Below are positions 1 through 8,127 of a stretch of DNA of 64,000 nt, in pieces (within the stretch, counting starts at the first letter, position 1; every line of letters begins with the position of its first letter). This DNA is from Roseburia sp. CAG:10041_57 (GTDB lineage: Bacteria; Bacillota; Clostridia; Lachnospirales; Lachnospiraceae). The notes below the pieces were generated by a model. That model was given only the letters and a program-made list of their open reading frames with translations. It did no database searches and was not told the DNA's origin. The position numbers were made by a program, and so were the translations under genes. The DNA lies in assembly GCA_001916965.1 (NCBI GenBank), contig MNTL01000051.1, positions 1-64,000 on the forward strand, given 5' to 3'.

Positions 1-17
1 ATTTTAGTGTATTTGTC

Positions 18-68
18 AACCATTTTATAAAAAATGGTTAGACCCCTAATTAGAAATCTAACCATTTT
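18..68. repeat. Overlapping inverted repeats
   Basis: AACCATTTT (18-26) pairs with AAAATGGTT (31-39) across a four-base loop. AAAATGGTTAG (31-41) also pairs with CTAACCATTTT (58-68). The central arm can therefore pair with either neighbour, giving two mutually exclusive hairpins. No gene is visible here and the region continues beyond the window edge. It may be part of a mobile element that ends at 113, or of a transcript leader; the function is unknown. Confidence 0.5.
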
Positions 69-97
69 AGATACATAACACTAACTAAATGACATTG

Positions 98-113
98 GGT
101 TCTGAATAGTTAC
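98..113. repeat. Lone terminal repeat of the window's palindromic mobile element
   Basis: GGTTCTGAATAGTTAC is the exact reverse complement of the left terminus GTAACTATTCAGAACC found at 52053 and 62467. The sequence to its left does not match the interior of those copies. This is therefore either the right end of a different or longer element, possibly one carrying a transposase outside the window, or a decayed copy. Confidence 0.6.
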
Positions 114-134
114 ATCATTTTTATGCAAATAAAA

Positions 135-156
135 GGCATGTCAAAACCGACATGCC
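135..156 (-). terminator. Terminator-like hairpin
   Basis: GGCATGTC (135-142) pairs perfectly with GACATGCC (149-156). On the minus strand it is followed by CTTTTATTTG, the better T-run. No intact minus-strand gene reads into it now, so it may be a relic. Confidence 0.4.
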
Positions 157-164
157 CTTTACCA

Positions 165-405
165 TTAGCCTTTGACACTTTTTCTCGTCTCTTCAAAAAA
201 GAACTGGGTATATCCGTCAGTGATTATATTCGTGAAAAAAAATCACACCAGAAGTTACGGCTGCCGCGGTTACTGTGCAGATTCTCCACACTGACCGGAA
301 CCATATATATACCCTGTCTCCAAATACGTGTGGTTCTCCATCGGGAATATATTTCCAGGATGGTAAATACGGATTTAATGCCTGTTTCTTCATGCTGCGA
401 TTCAC
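165..405 (+). pseudogene. Fossil of an AraC-type DNA-binding domain
   Basis: One frame reads DTFSRLFKKELGISVSDYIRE, which matches the end of an AraC/XylS first helix-turn-helix and the following linker. The reading then moves to another frame, with QILHTDRN and later SGIYFQDGKYGF, a degraded second helix-turn-helix (the usual form is LL.TD..I..I...GF.....YFSR.FK). There is no continuous open frame or plausible start. This looks like frameshifted decay of a third AraC gene just upstream of the intact one. The first segment is clear; the second is an interpretation. Confidence 0.5.
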
Positions 406-496
406 TACCCAAATCGTGCTCTTTACAATTTGTAATGTGTATGCTAGAATCGTTTTACAATAAATGGGTATTTTTTATGATTGGGGTGATTCAAGA

Positions 497-1426
497 ATGC
501 ATACCATTCCTGAAAATATTGATAAAAGTGAAATGTACAAAGTCAATCTTGATTATAACGGAGAACGGGAAATGTCGGATTTTCTGGAAACCATCAAGTA
601 TCGTAATAACTCTGCCCTGAGAATATGGTATAACGATATTTCCGAAAGCTATGACATGCACTGGCATAATACGCTTGAAATTATTGTGCCCGTTGAAAAT
701 TATTATGATGTGACGATCAATAAGGAACTGTATCATGTGAATCCTGATGAGATTCTTATGATTCCACCAAGATCCCTGCATTCTATCCAGGCCCCGGAAA
801 ACGGTGCCCGTTTTGTCTATCTTTTTGATATTTCTTTTCTGTCCAGACTGAATGGATATCACAGTATCATGTCTCTGCTGAACCATCCCGTTTATATTAC
901 CAGAAATAATTCACCTGAACTGTATGATGAAGTATACCTTCACTTTACAAATATGAAGAACGATTATTTCATCAACCAGGAATATTGTGATTTTCTTATC
1001 TATTCCAGTCTGTTAAGATTATTTGCCACTTTAGGCCGACATCATATCCAACAGCTTGATATCAGCGAATCTTCCTTTGCAGGGAAAAAGCAGGAATACG
1101 TGAATAAATTTCTGAATGTTGTAAAATACATAGATATGCACTATTCTGAAGACCTGAGTCTGGAAAAAATTTCTGCTGCCTGTGGCTTCAGTAAATTTCA
1201 TTTTTCCAGATTATTCAAGCAATATACCGGTTTTACCTTCTGCGATTATCTGAATTACCGAAGAATCAGTCATGCAGAAGATCTTCTTACCAATCATGAC
1301 TGTCTGATTACAGAGATTGCCCTTCAGTCCGGTTTCTCCAGCATATCGACTTTTAACCGGCTGTTCAAGCAGCTCAAGGGCTGCTCGCCAACCGAATATC
1401 GTGCAAAAAGCAGCCATGCCCTTTAA
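497..1426 (+). CDS. AraC-family transcriptional regulator with cupin sensor domain
   Basis: This 309-residue protein has an N-terminal cupin-like sensor (about 35-150, with HWH and IPP..LH motifs) and a C-terminal double helix-turn-helix (about 205-305; SLEKISAACGFSKFHFSRLF, then ITEIALQSGFSSISTFNRLF). It is a clear paralogue of the regulator at 18011: the cores from SALRIWYNDI onward align throughout. Such proteins usually activate sugar-use genes when a ligand binds the cupin. The start at 497 has GGGGTG eight bases upstream. An ATG at 572 with GGAG is an alternative that matches the paralogue's N-terminus better. Its stop overlaps the convergent U32-like stop by four bases, leaving no room for a terminator. 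The ligand is unknown. Confidence 0.85.
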   Translation: MHTIPENIDKSEMYKVNLDYNGEREMSDFLETIKYRNNSALRIWYNDISESYDMHWHNTLEIIVPVENYYDVTINKELYHVNPDEILMIPPRSLHSIQAPENGARFVYLFDISFLSRLNGYHSIMSLLNHPVYITRNNSPELYDEVYLHFTNMKNDYFINQEYCDFLIYSSLLRLFATLGRHHIQQLDISESSFAGKKQEYVNKFLNVVKYIDMHYSEDLSLEKISAACGFSKFHFSRLFKQYTGFTFCDYLNYRRISHAEDLLTNHDCLITEIALQSGFSSISTFNRLFKQLKGCSPTEYRAKSSHAL

Positions 1427-2376
1427 CCCTCCCACTTAGCGGGTCTTGGTCTGTTCACGGAAATGATATGGCTCTTCTCCAGATTAGCCAGCAACAACAA
1501 TCTGGCTTCCCCTTCATATTCCGGTCTGATCATATAGTGGCAATAGGTATCCACCAATTGAAACAGATTTGCAGTTCTGCCTTCTATCTTGAAGTTCGTA
1601 AAGCCCATGGGTACATATTTCTCCCAGATAGCTTCAGGTGACACGTATGTCACATAATTACGAATCGTATGAATGGAATTATGATCCCCATACTCGCAAT
1701 GCCAGCCTGGAATGGGGATTTTCTTATCTGTTGGATTCCTGCGGTTCTGTAAGGCAATCCTCTGCTGCTTGGCTATGGTACGGTAATGTTCTGCCCTTCT
1801 TGGACAATTGGGAATACAACAGGCATTTACCAGTATCTCGCACTTATCTTTCCGTTTAATCTTCTCCAGCAGTTCGAACTGATTGTTCATATTGTAATCC
1901 AGTACCACCAGCTGATAATCTTTATCCAGTTCCTCATTGATGGCATCCAGCTCTTTCAATTCCTTACAGGTAGAACTATTGATCTTATAACCCGGATAGT
2001 TCTTTCTGATATACTCTTCGAGAATGTCAGATACGACCAACACTTCATTCATTCCGTTATCTGCTGCTTTCATACAGAAATTACAATAAGCATCTGACAG
2101 ATCCTCCCTGGTCAATAAAGGATTCGTATACGTATATCTCACCGGGATTCCCTGCTTATTGATATTCTTTACGACTTCTGTAATAAACCGTGCATCACAC
2201 TGGTCATCATTGCAGAAGCGCCCTCCTCCCCATAGAGAAGTCGGAAATTCTCCAAAGAAAGAAGCAATCTTTACTCCTTCCCTGAAATACTCAGGATGCA
2301 GTGACTGCAATCCTGTAAAAAACATATTCAAGGGATAATTATACCGTAATCCCGGTAAGTGAAATCTGACTTCCAT
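1423..2376 (-). CDS. U32-peptidase-like protein (PrtC-type TIM barrel)
   Basis: This 317-residue protein carries features of the U32 family: alternating beta/alpha segments, ILVNACCIPNCPRRAEHY with clustered cysteines (about 185-202), WHCEYG further on, and the hallmark FKIEGRT near 270. U32 proteins include collagenase-like proteases, RNA-modifying enzymes and iron-sulfur hydroxylases, so the name does not fix the reaction. The cysteines could bind a 4Fe-4S cluster. It is the last gene of the sugar array, four bases after the broken paralogue at 2381. Its role in a carbohydrate operon is unclear. The start ATG follows AAAGG in the end of the preceding gene. Confidence 0.6.
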   Translation of the reverse strand: MEVRFHLPGLRYNYPLNMFFTGLQSLHPEYFREGVKIASFFGEFPTSLWGGGRFCNDDQCDARFITEVVKNINKQGIPVRYTYTNPLLTREDLSDAYCNFCMKAADNGMNEVLVVSDILEEYIRKNYPGYKINSSTCKELKELDAINEELDKDYQLVVLDYNMNNQFELLEKIKRKDKCEILVNACCIPNCPRRAEHYRTIAKQQRIALQNRRNPTDKKIPIPGWHCEYGDHNSIHTIRNYVTYVSPEAIWEKYVPMGFTNFKIEGRTANLFQLVDTYCHYMIRPEYEGEARLLLLANLEKSHIISVNRPRPAKWEG

Positions 2377-2380
2377 ACCA

Positions 2381-3292
2381 TCATGCCTTTCTCTTTCTCA
2401 TAGCCTGTGCAAACTGATTCAGTGTAGATTCCATTTTATTTCTGATAAATGCCCTGGAATCATCTTTTACCAGATAATACAGATAAGATTCTTTCACAAA
2501 ATCCATGGGCATTCCACGTCCCACAATTTTGAAATTTACAAAACCCCTGTCCGCATACTCCCTTATCTGCTCCCTGGATATAAAAGAAGGGCGTTCCTTA
2601 CATTCTTCAAATTTTCTTTCTCTTGTCTTATTAGGACACGGAAATGCTGCATCTATATCGTACTCCAGCTACATCTGTGACTGCTGTCTGTAATGCTCGC
2701 TCCTCTTCGGGCATCCCGGATAACAGATTTCATTGACCAGAATCTCTACTTTATCCGCTTGTTTCCCAATGGCAGACAATACTTCTTCATTGTGATTCAG
2801 ATCATAATCCAATACCACAAGAAAATAATCTTTATTTAATTCTTCCAGCAACCCATCCAGACCTGTGATTCTCTTGGTCGTAGAAGAAATAAGCTTAAAG
2901 CCTGGATACTGCCTGCGGATATATTCCTCCAGCACAGGCCGGTTCACCAGCACCTGATTCATCCCGTTATCGGCTTCCTTCATGATCAGATTGCAGTAGG
3001 TATCATATATGTGCTTCTCTTCCAACAGGGAGTTTGTCCATGTGAACCGGACAGGAACTCCTCTGTCATTATATAATTTCAGGATAGCCCTGATGTCTTT
3101 TATCCCTGTAATACCAAATACTGCACGTCCTCCATTCCAGACAGCGCCGGGAAAAGTGCCATAGACAGAGCCGATACAATATTTCTCTTCAAAGCAATCC
3201 GGATAATCTTTCATCAGATTCATCAATACCTGATTCAATAACCTGAAATAACAAAACCCCGGCAAATGCCAATATATCTTTTTATCCGCCAT
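2381..3292 (-). pseudogene. U32-peptidase-like gene interrupted by an in-frame amber codon
   Basis: From ATG 3292 (MADKKIYWHLPG, comparable to MEVRFHLPG in the downstream paralogue) the frame is open to TAG at 2669-2671, just after HYRQQSQM. The same frame continues with LEYDIDAAFPCPN and FVNFKIVGRG, the conserved U32 region, and ends at TGA 2381-2383 after MRKRKA. Apart from the amber codon the gene is full length and about as long as its neighbour, with no frameshift. The simplest reading is a recent nonsense mutation; a sequencing error or suppression is possible. If translated as is, the product would stop before the third cysteine and the FKIxGR motif. Confidence 0.75.
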
Positions 3293-3314
3293 ATTCCCAT
3301 TCATCCTTTCAGAA

Positions 3315-4601
3315 CTATTCTGTCTGCTGTGCATATTTTACAAAGGCATCCGCAATATCCTGATCGAACCAGGTAAGATTCTTCCTGTCAAATAAACCAA
3401 ACTGTTCACCGGAAGTATTATAAATTCCATTGTCCCACCATACACAGGGGATGCCGTATTTATTCGCTGTTTCCATATAATCAGCCAGCCATTTCAGCAC
3501 TTCCTCCTGATTGGATACCGTGTTGCCGTCTGCATCCTGAAAAACCTTATGGACAGCACCGAATTCCGTAATTATGACAGGTACGCCCTTCTGTATCAGT
3601 TCTTTATCCACCAACTGCATATTGGATATGATGTCTTTCTTCAAAGTGCCATTCCATACATTGATGCTGCCGCCTTCCGGCTCATATGTAAAATAATATG
3701 GGGTATACAGATGTACTGCCACTGCAATATGCTCATCCTGTGGAATCTCCAGTTCCACCATCGTATTATATGTGACCGAATTGCCATATGGACATATGAT
3801 TAATGTTCTCGTCTCATTCTTACCGCCAACAGCTCTCACAGTGTCTACAAATGCCTGATTCAGAGTGTTCACTGCCGCCCTTCCATCTGCATCACCACCG
3901 GACCACTCCTGCGCAGAGCCCTTGATTCTCGGCTCATTCATTCCCTCAAAGAGCAGATGTTCATCATAATCTGCAAATCTCTCAGCAATCTGCTGCCAGA
4001 TGGCACACAGTTCATTCTGTACCTCATCCAGACCATCAGACTGAGGTTTCAACCAATAATCCGGCTCATGGTGCGTATCTAAAATGACATACATGTCACA
4101 ATCCAGTGCATACTTTACTACTTCTTCTACTCTGTCCATCCATGCTGCATCTATCTTATATTCCGGTCCTGCTGACACATGCTTACTCCAGGTCACCGGA
4201 ATACGCAGTGTGTGGAAGCCCTCCTGCGCAATCGCCTGTATCATCTCCGGTGTTGTCTTTGGATTCCCCCAGCTCGTTTCACTCGTCAGATCTGCGCTGG
4301 CATGCGCATCCAGTGTATTTCCAAGATTCCACCCTGCTTTCATATCATTAAGCAATGCAAAAGTCTCGCTGCGGTCAATGACTGCATTCTCCTGCTCTGC
4401 TGTTGTTATCGTTTCCAAGGTCTGTTCTGTTTCACTTTCTGTTTCATTTATTGTCTGTGTTACGGTCTCACTCTGTACCTCTGTTCCTTCTACCATATCT
4501 GATTGTACCACTCTGTCTGTCACTGTCTGCTGTGCTCCACATCCACATACTGCTGCCATTGTTATTATGCCTGTAATCACTGCTATGATTCTGCGCTTCA
4601 T
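3315..4601 (-). CDS. GH5 endoglucanase, lipoprotein
   Basis: The 428-residue product starts with a lipoprotein signal (MKRRIIAVITGIITMAAVCGC) and a threonine/glutamate-rich linker to about residue 75. A glycoside hydrolase family 5 TIM barrel follows. Visible signatures are GWNLGNTLDA, LRIPVTW, DTHHEP, the acid/base Glu in FEGMNEPR (about 223), HLYTPYYFTY, and the nucleophile Glu in IITEFG (about 346). GH5 enzymes cut beta-1,4-glucans, mannans or xyloglucan; the subfamily cannot be fixed by eye. Anchored outside the membrane, it would feed oligosaccharides to the binding protein encoded just upstream. The start is chosen for AGAGGAGG seven bases before ATG 4601. Confidence 0.88.
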   Translation of the reverse strand: MKRRIIAVITGIITMAAVCGCGAQQTVTDRVVQSDMVEGTEVQSETVTQTINETESETEQTLETITTAEQENAVIDRSETFALLNDMKAGWNLGNTLDAHASADLTSETSWGNPKTTPEMIQAIAQEGFHTLRIPVTWSKHVSAGPEYKIDAAWMDRVEEVVKYALDCDMYVILDTHHEPDYWLKPQSDGLDEVQNELCAIWQQIAERFADYDEHLLFEGMNEPRIKGSAQEWSGGDADGRAAVNTLNQAFVDTVRAVGGKNETRTLIICPYGNSVTYNTMVELEIPQDEHIAVAVHLYTPYYFTYEPEGGSINVWNGTLKKDIISNMQLVDKELIQKGVPVIITEFGAVHKVFQDADGNTVSNQEEVLKWLADYMETANKYGIPCVWWDNGIYNTSGEQFGLFDRKNLTWFDQDIADAFVKYAQQTE

Positions 4602-4631
4602 CTTTTTCCTCCTCTGGAAATGTATGTACAC

Positions 4632-4664
4632 AAGAAGGATGATGCCGGAAACATCACCCTTCTT
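4632..4664 (-). other. Intergenic hairpin between binding-protein and GH5 genes
   Basis: AAGAAGGATGATG (4632-4644) pairs with CATCACCCTTCTT (4652-4664), 13 pairs with one G-U on the transcript side. No T-run follows on the minus strand, so this is not a standard terminator. Hairpins placed just after a solute-binding-protein gene commonly protect its mRNA and raise its level over downstream genes. That role is inferred here. Confidence 0.5.
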
Positions 4665-4677
4665 ATATAACTTTTAT

Positions 4678-6132
4678 TTACTTATTTGCTTCTTCCAGGT
4701 AGGAAGCCCATTCATTTCTGACTGCTTCTGCTGCCTGTGCAGGAGGATTATCAATGGTGCATCCCCATAAGAACTGCTCACCTAATGATAAGCCAGGAAT
4801 CATATCATGATATGTAGTAAATCCATTCTCACACATTCTTGCAATTGTAAGATCTACAGATTCTGTGTCTCTGAAGGAATCATAGTATCCGGAAAGTCTG
4901 TCATTATAATCTTCATAACCCGGAACCCGATTGGTATATGCATTCAATGCAAAAGCAATCTTCCATGCCTTATCAGCATCATAGCATGCAGGAATTGCAT
5001 AAATGTTATCTGTATAACAGTTTCTGTAATCCTTGGCATTAGGTCCCTTAGGGAAGCATACAAAACCAAAGTCATCTTCCATATCTTTAAATTCGTTAGC
5101 TGCCAGATATGCCTGACCTACAAGGAATGCACCATCACCGTTAGGGAATGCTGTCTTCCAGTAGTCCCACTCAGCCCCTTCAGGCATATACTTATACTTA
5201 GCCATCATATCCAGCGCCCAGTTAAGTGCCTGCAGAGTCTCGTCTGATTCCAGCTTATTGACATACTTGCCATTTTCCATGCCGATATATTCTGCATCAT
5301 TGGACCATACCGCTTCGTTCTTGGTCTCACTGTCATCTGTTACCAGTGCCCAGCGGTCTGTTACACCATCATTGTCTGTATCGGCTGTAATCGTCTGGCA
5401 GAGTTCTTCGAACTTATCCCAGGTCCATTCTCCGCTTTCCTGCCACTTGTATATGTCATCAGGATTAATGCCTGCTTCCTCTAACAGTCTCTTATTGAAA
5501 TACAGACCTCCACGTGGTTCAGGGATCTCGGGGCTGCATCCATAGATAGAATCACCCTTGGAACAAAGCTTATGTACGCCACCTTTCCACTTATCCTGTG
5601 AAAAGTCAAGGCAATCCAGAGTAGCCAGATCATACATCAATCCACTGTTCATGGCAGATACAAATTCTGCACCCTGACGCAGAATCCATACATAATTCTC
5701 GTCACCACCTGTAGTTGCGTAATTCAGGAAATCTTCAGGAGTAGAACCCCAGTCACTGATTGCGACCTGCTTGATCTTGAAATTATAGGTATCCTGTACC
5801 CAGTCTCTGTATTCCTGACGTGCTTCTTCATAGGCATTCTTAGGCTCTTCTTCTTCTCCGGAGCTCCACCAGTCACGAATGATAATCTCCATACCACCTA
5901 AATCATACACGTTGCCATCAGCATCCGTCAAGGCAACAGGTCCTTCTTCCTCTGGTTCTACTGTAATTTCTGATTCTGTTGTCTCAGTTTCAGCAGTTGT
6001 TGTCTGCTGATCTACTGTTGTGTCAGCAGGTGCCTCTGTAGTTGCTGCATTTCCCCCACAGCCCGCAAGGCTCATTGTCATAGCTGCAGTCAATGAAGCT
6101 GCCATGACCTTGTTAAACATTTTTCTCTTCAT
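4678..6132 (-). CDS. Extracellular sugar-binding lipoprotein of an ABC importer (family 1)
   Basis: This 484-residue protein has a signal peptide with lipobox LAGC (Cys about 25), an acidic/threonine linker (TTEAPADTTVDQQTTTAETE...), and a family 1 solute-binding fold. Supporting segments are GGLYFNKRLLEEAGI, WTWDKFEELCQTIT and AFPNGDGAFLVGQAYLAANE. It would bind oligosaccharides outside the membrane and pass them to the permeases at 6203 and 7203. The order permease-permease-binding protein-GH5 suggests that its ligand is a GH5 product. ATG 6132 is preceded by AAGGAGG. No ATPase gene accompanies it. Confidence 0.85.
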   Translation of the reverse strand: MKRKMFNKVMAASLTAAMTMSLAGCGGNAATTEAPADTTVDQQTTTAETETTESEITVEPEEEGPVALTDADGNVYDLGGMEIIIRDWWSSGEEEEPKNAYEEARQEYRDWVQDTYNFKIKQVAISDWGSTPEDFLNYATTGGDENYVWILRQGAEFVSAMNSGLMYDLATLDCLDFSQDKWKGGVHKLCSKGDSIYGCSPEIPEPRGGLYFNKRLLEEAGINPDDIYKWQESGEWTWDKFEELCQTITADTDNDGVTDRWALVTDDSETKNEAVWSNDAEYIGMENGKYVNKLESDETLQALNWALDMMAKYKYMPEGAEWDYWKTAFPNGDGAFLVGQAYLAANEFKDMEDDFGFVCFPKGPNAKDYRNCYTDNIYAIPACYDADKAWKIAFALNAYTNRVPGYEDYNDRLSGYYDSFRDTESVDLTIARMCENGFTTYHDMIPGLSLGEQFLWGCTIDNPPAQAAEAVRNEWASYLEEANK

Positions 6133-6202
6133 CTTGAAATCCTCCTTCTTATATATAAACCTGTGCTGATTTACAGCGCAGTATTTACTCATTCCTATGT
6201 AC

Positions 6203-7210
6203 TTACATCTTAATACCGGAACTGCTCAAGCTCTCTACAAATCCCTTCTGTGCGAACAGATACAGAATCAGCAGTGGAATAATGACCATCAATGTACCGG
6301 TGGATACGATACAGTTGCTGTAGCCTACAGATGCACCACCAGGAACTTTCATTGTATTTACCATCCAGGCATCCATTCTATCTGCAATTACTGCCAACTG
6401 TGTAGACAACAATTTGATATTACCAAGGAACATCTTGGAATAAAAACCATCTGTCCACTGCCATACAAAAGAGAACAGGAAGCAGGATGTCAGGATTGGT
6501 TTGGCATCCGGCAGCATAATGCTGACAAAAGTACGAAGCGTGCCACATCCATCTACATAAGCTGCTTCTTCCAGTTCCTTGGGAATATTACGAAAGAACT
6601 GTCTTATCATAAAGATATACAAGCCATTCTTTAGTCCCATACAGCCTGCACTCATCAGATAATAAGGCAGGATAGAACCTCTCAGGTTAATTGTCTCGCC
6701 TCTTATCAGCTTACTCAGTCCGAAGATATCGAAATATCTGAAATGCAGATGCAGGGAAGTGGAGATTGTCTGTGGTGGAATGATAATAACCATAATGACA
6801 CAGGCAAACCAGAACTTCTTTAATGGGAATTCAAATCTGGCAAATCCATATCCTACCAGCGTGCATACTGTAATCTGCAGCACTGCGATAGATAATGATA
6901 CTATCGAAGTGTTTAGTAAAGATTTTGCATAGTCCATGAACTTGGCACACAATTTATAATTTGCCGTTGTGAAATGTTCAGGAATATTGATGACCATTGC
7001 ATTATACAAATCCTGTTCCTCCATGAAGCTGACTGATATCTTGGTCAGGATTGGCTGTAAAATCAGGAAACACATTCCAAACAACAGAATAGCCCTGATG
7101 ATCCGTACTGCAATTTCCTTTGTCTTTTTCTGTAACAGATATCCACCAGACTTACGGTTTCTCTCCCAGAATCCCATCTGTGGGGTCTTATCTGCTTTAT
7201 GTTTAGTCAT
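6203..7210 (-). CDS. Carbohydrate ABC transporter permease (MalG type)
   Basis: This 335-residue membrane protein has about six hydrophobic helices. The cytoplasmic EAA loop, which contacts the ATPase, reads LEEAAYVDGCGTLRTFVSIMLP. It belongs to the CUT1 inner-membrane permease family that pairs with MalF-type partners. The start at 7210 is preceded by GGGGG and overlaps the stop of the partner gene by eight bases, a sign of translational coupling. The first 45 residues are a longer than usual cytoplasmic tail. Stretches between helices (e.g. the segment around LHLHFRYFDIFGLSK) are longer than in MalG. Confidence 0.86.
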   Translation of the reverse strand: MTKHKADKTPQMGFWERNRKSGGYLLQKKTKEIAVRIIRAILLFGMCFLILQPILTKISVSFMEEQDLYNAMVINIPEHFTTANYKLCAKFMDYAKSLLNTSIVSLSIAVLQITVCTLVGYGFARFEFPLKKFWFACVIMVIIIPPQTISTSLHLHFRYFDIFGLSKLIRGETINLRGSILPYYLMSAGCMGLKNGLYIFMIRQFFRNIPKELEEAAYVDGCGTLRTFVSIMLPDAKPILTSCFLFSFVWQWTDGFYSKMFLGNIKLLSTQLAVIADRMDAWMVNTMKVPGGASVGYSNCIVSTGTLMVIIPLLILYLFAQKGFVESLSSSGIKM

Positions 7211-8108
7211 AGTAATATACCCCCTTCGAGATAATGAATGAACTGACACCAATAATGACAATGACAATCAGGAAATAGATCCAGGACATAGCTGATGCAA
7301 AACCATAATTAATATACTGTATCATCTGGTCACTGATCTTCTCCATGACCTGATTATCTGATCTCATACAGAAATCTACGATTGTATAGATCCAGTTTAC
7401 CAGAAACAGGGAACTGATCATCGGAAAAGTAATCTTCCAGAGACTTTCCCAGGCTGTACAGCCCTCAATAGCCGCCGCCTCATACATATTGGTAGAAATC
7501 GTCTGCAGACCCGACAAAAAGATAATGATCTGGATACCGGATGCAATAGCGACATCATAGATTCCATCTACAATGTCAAATACCTTCTCAAATGCGGATG
7601 CACCAATACCGGATGTCAGAAGAATACTTTTGATTGCATCTGTTACACTGGTAGTGCTGGTGGTCTCTTCCACCATATTCTGCACACTGGCAAGCAGTGC
7701 ATTGTTGCTCTCTACCCCAAGGATTACACCGGATGAGAGAATAACCGGAAGGAAGAAAATAGCTCTTACCAGTGCTCTACCCTTGAATTTCTGGTTCAAT
7801 ATCAGTGCAACAAAGAAGCTGAATACCATGATTGCAAGTGAGTTTATACACATTCTGGAGATTTCTTCCACAAGAAGTCTGTTAAATTCTGTATCAATTG
7901 TGAACGCCTGTATGTAATTGGCAAGTCCTTTGAATACATTGTGGATACCATTCGGGCTTACTTCTACAGTACAGAAGCTCATATATAAAGACTGAAAAAG
8001 CGGTTTTACCATAAATGCCAGAAAACCAATGATAAATGGTGCGATGAACAGATAACCCGAAATGGCTTTTCTTCTCTGAAGACCCGCTACTTTACTTTGT
8101 TTCTTCAT
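7203..8108 (-). CDS. Carbohydrate ABC transporter permease (MalF type)
   Basis: This 301-residue multi-helix protein has a CUT1 permease EAA loop (MYEAAAIEGCTAWESLWKIT). It has a large periplasm-side-type insertion around NNALLASVQNMVEETTSTTS that is unusual for Gram-positive MalF/LplB-like permeases. It forms the heterodimeric pore with the product of 6203. ATG 8108 is chosen with AAAGGA eight bases upstream; a TTG two codons earlier is less likely. It follows the DUF5696 gene by 19 bases. Confidence 0.84.
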   Translation of the reverse strand: MKKQSKVAGLQRRKAISGYLFIAPFIIGFLAFMVKPLFQSLYMSFCTVEVSPNGIHNVFKGLANYIQAFTIDTEFNRLLVEEISRMCINSLAIMVFSFFVALILNQKFKGRALVRAIFFLPVILSSGVILGVESNNALLASVQNMVEETTSTTSVTDAIKSILLTSGIGASAFEKVFDIVDGIYDVAIASGIQIIIFLSGLQTISTNMYEAAAIEGCTAWESLWKITFPMISSLFLVNWIYTIVDFCMRSDNQVMEKISDQMIQYINYGFASAMSWIYFLIVIVIIGVSSFIISKGVYYYD

Positions 8109-8127
8109 AATCAAAATCCTTTCTTCC

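Noticed and set aside
2669..2671. Amber codon as a pyrrolysine or other recoding site
   Set aside because: No pyl genes or recoding structure are visible, and the paralogue has no special residue there. A simple nonsense mutation is more likely.
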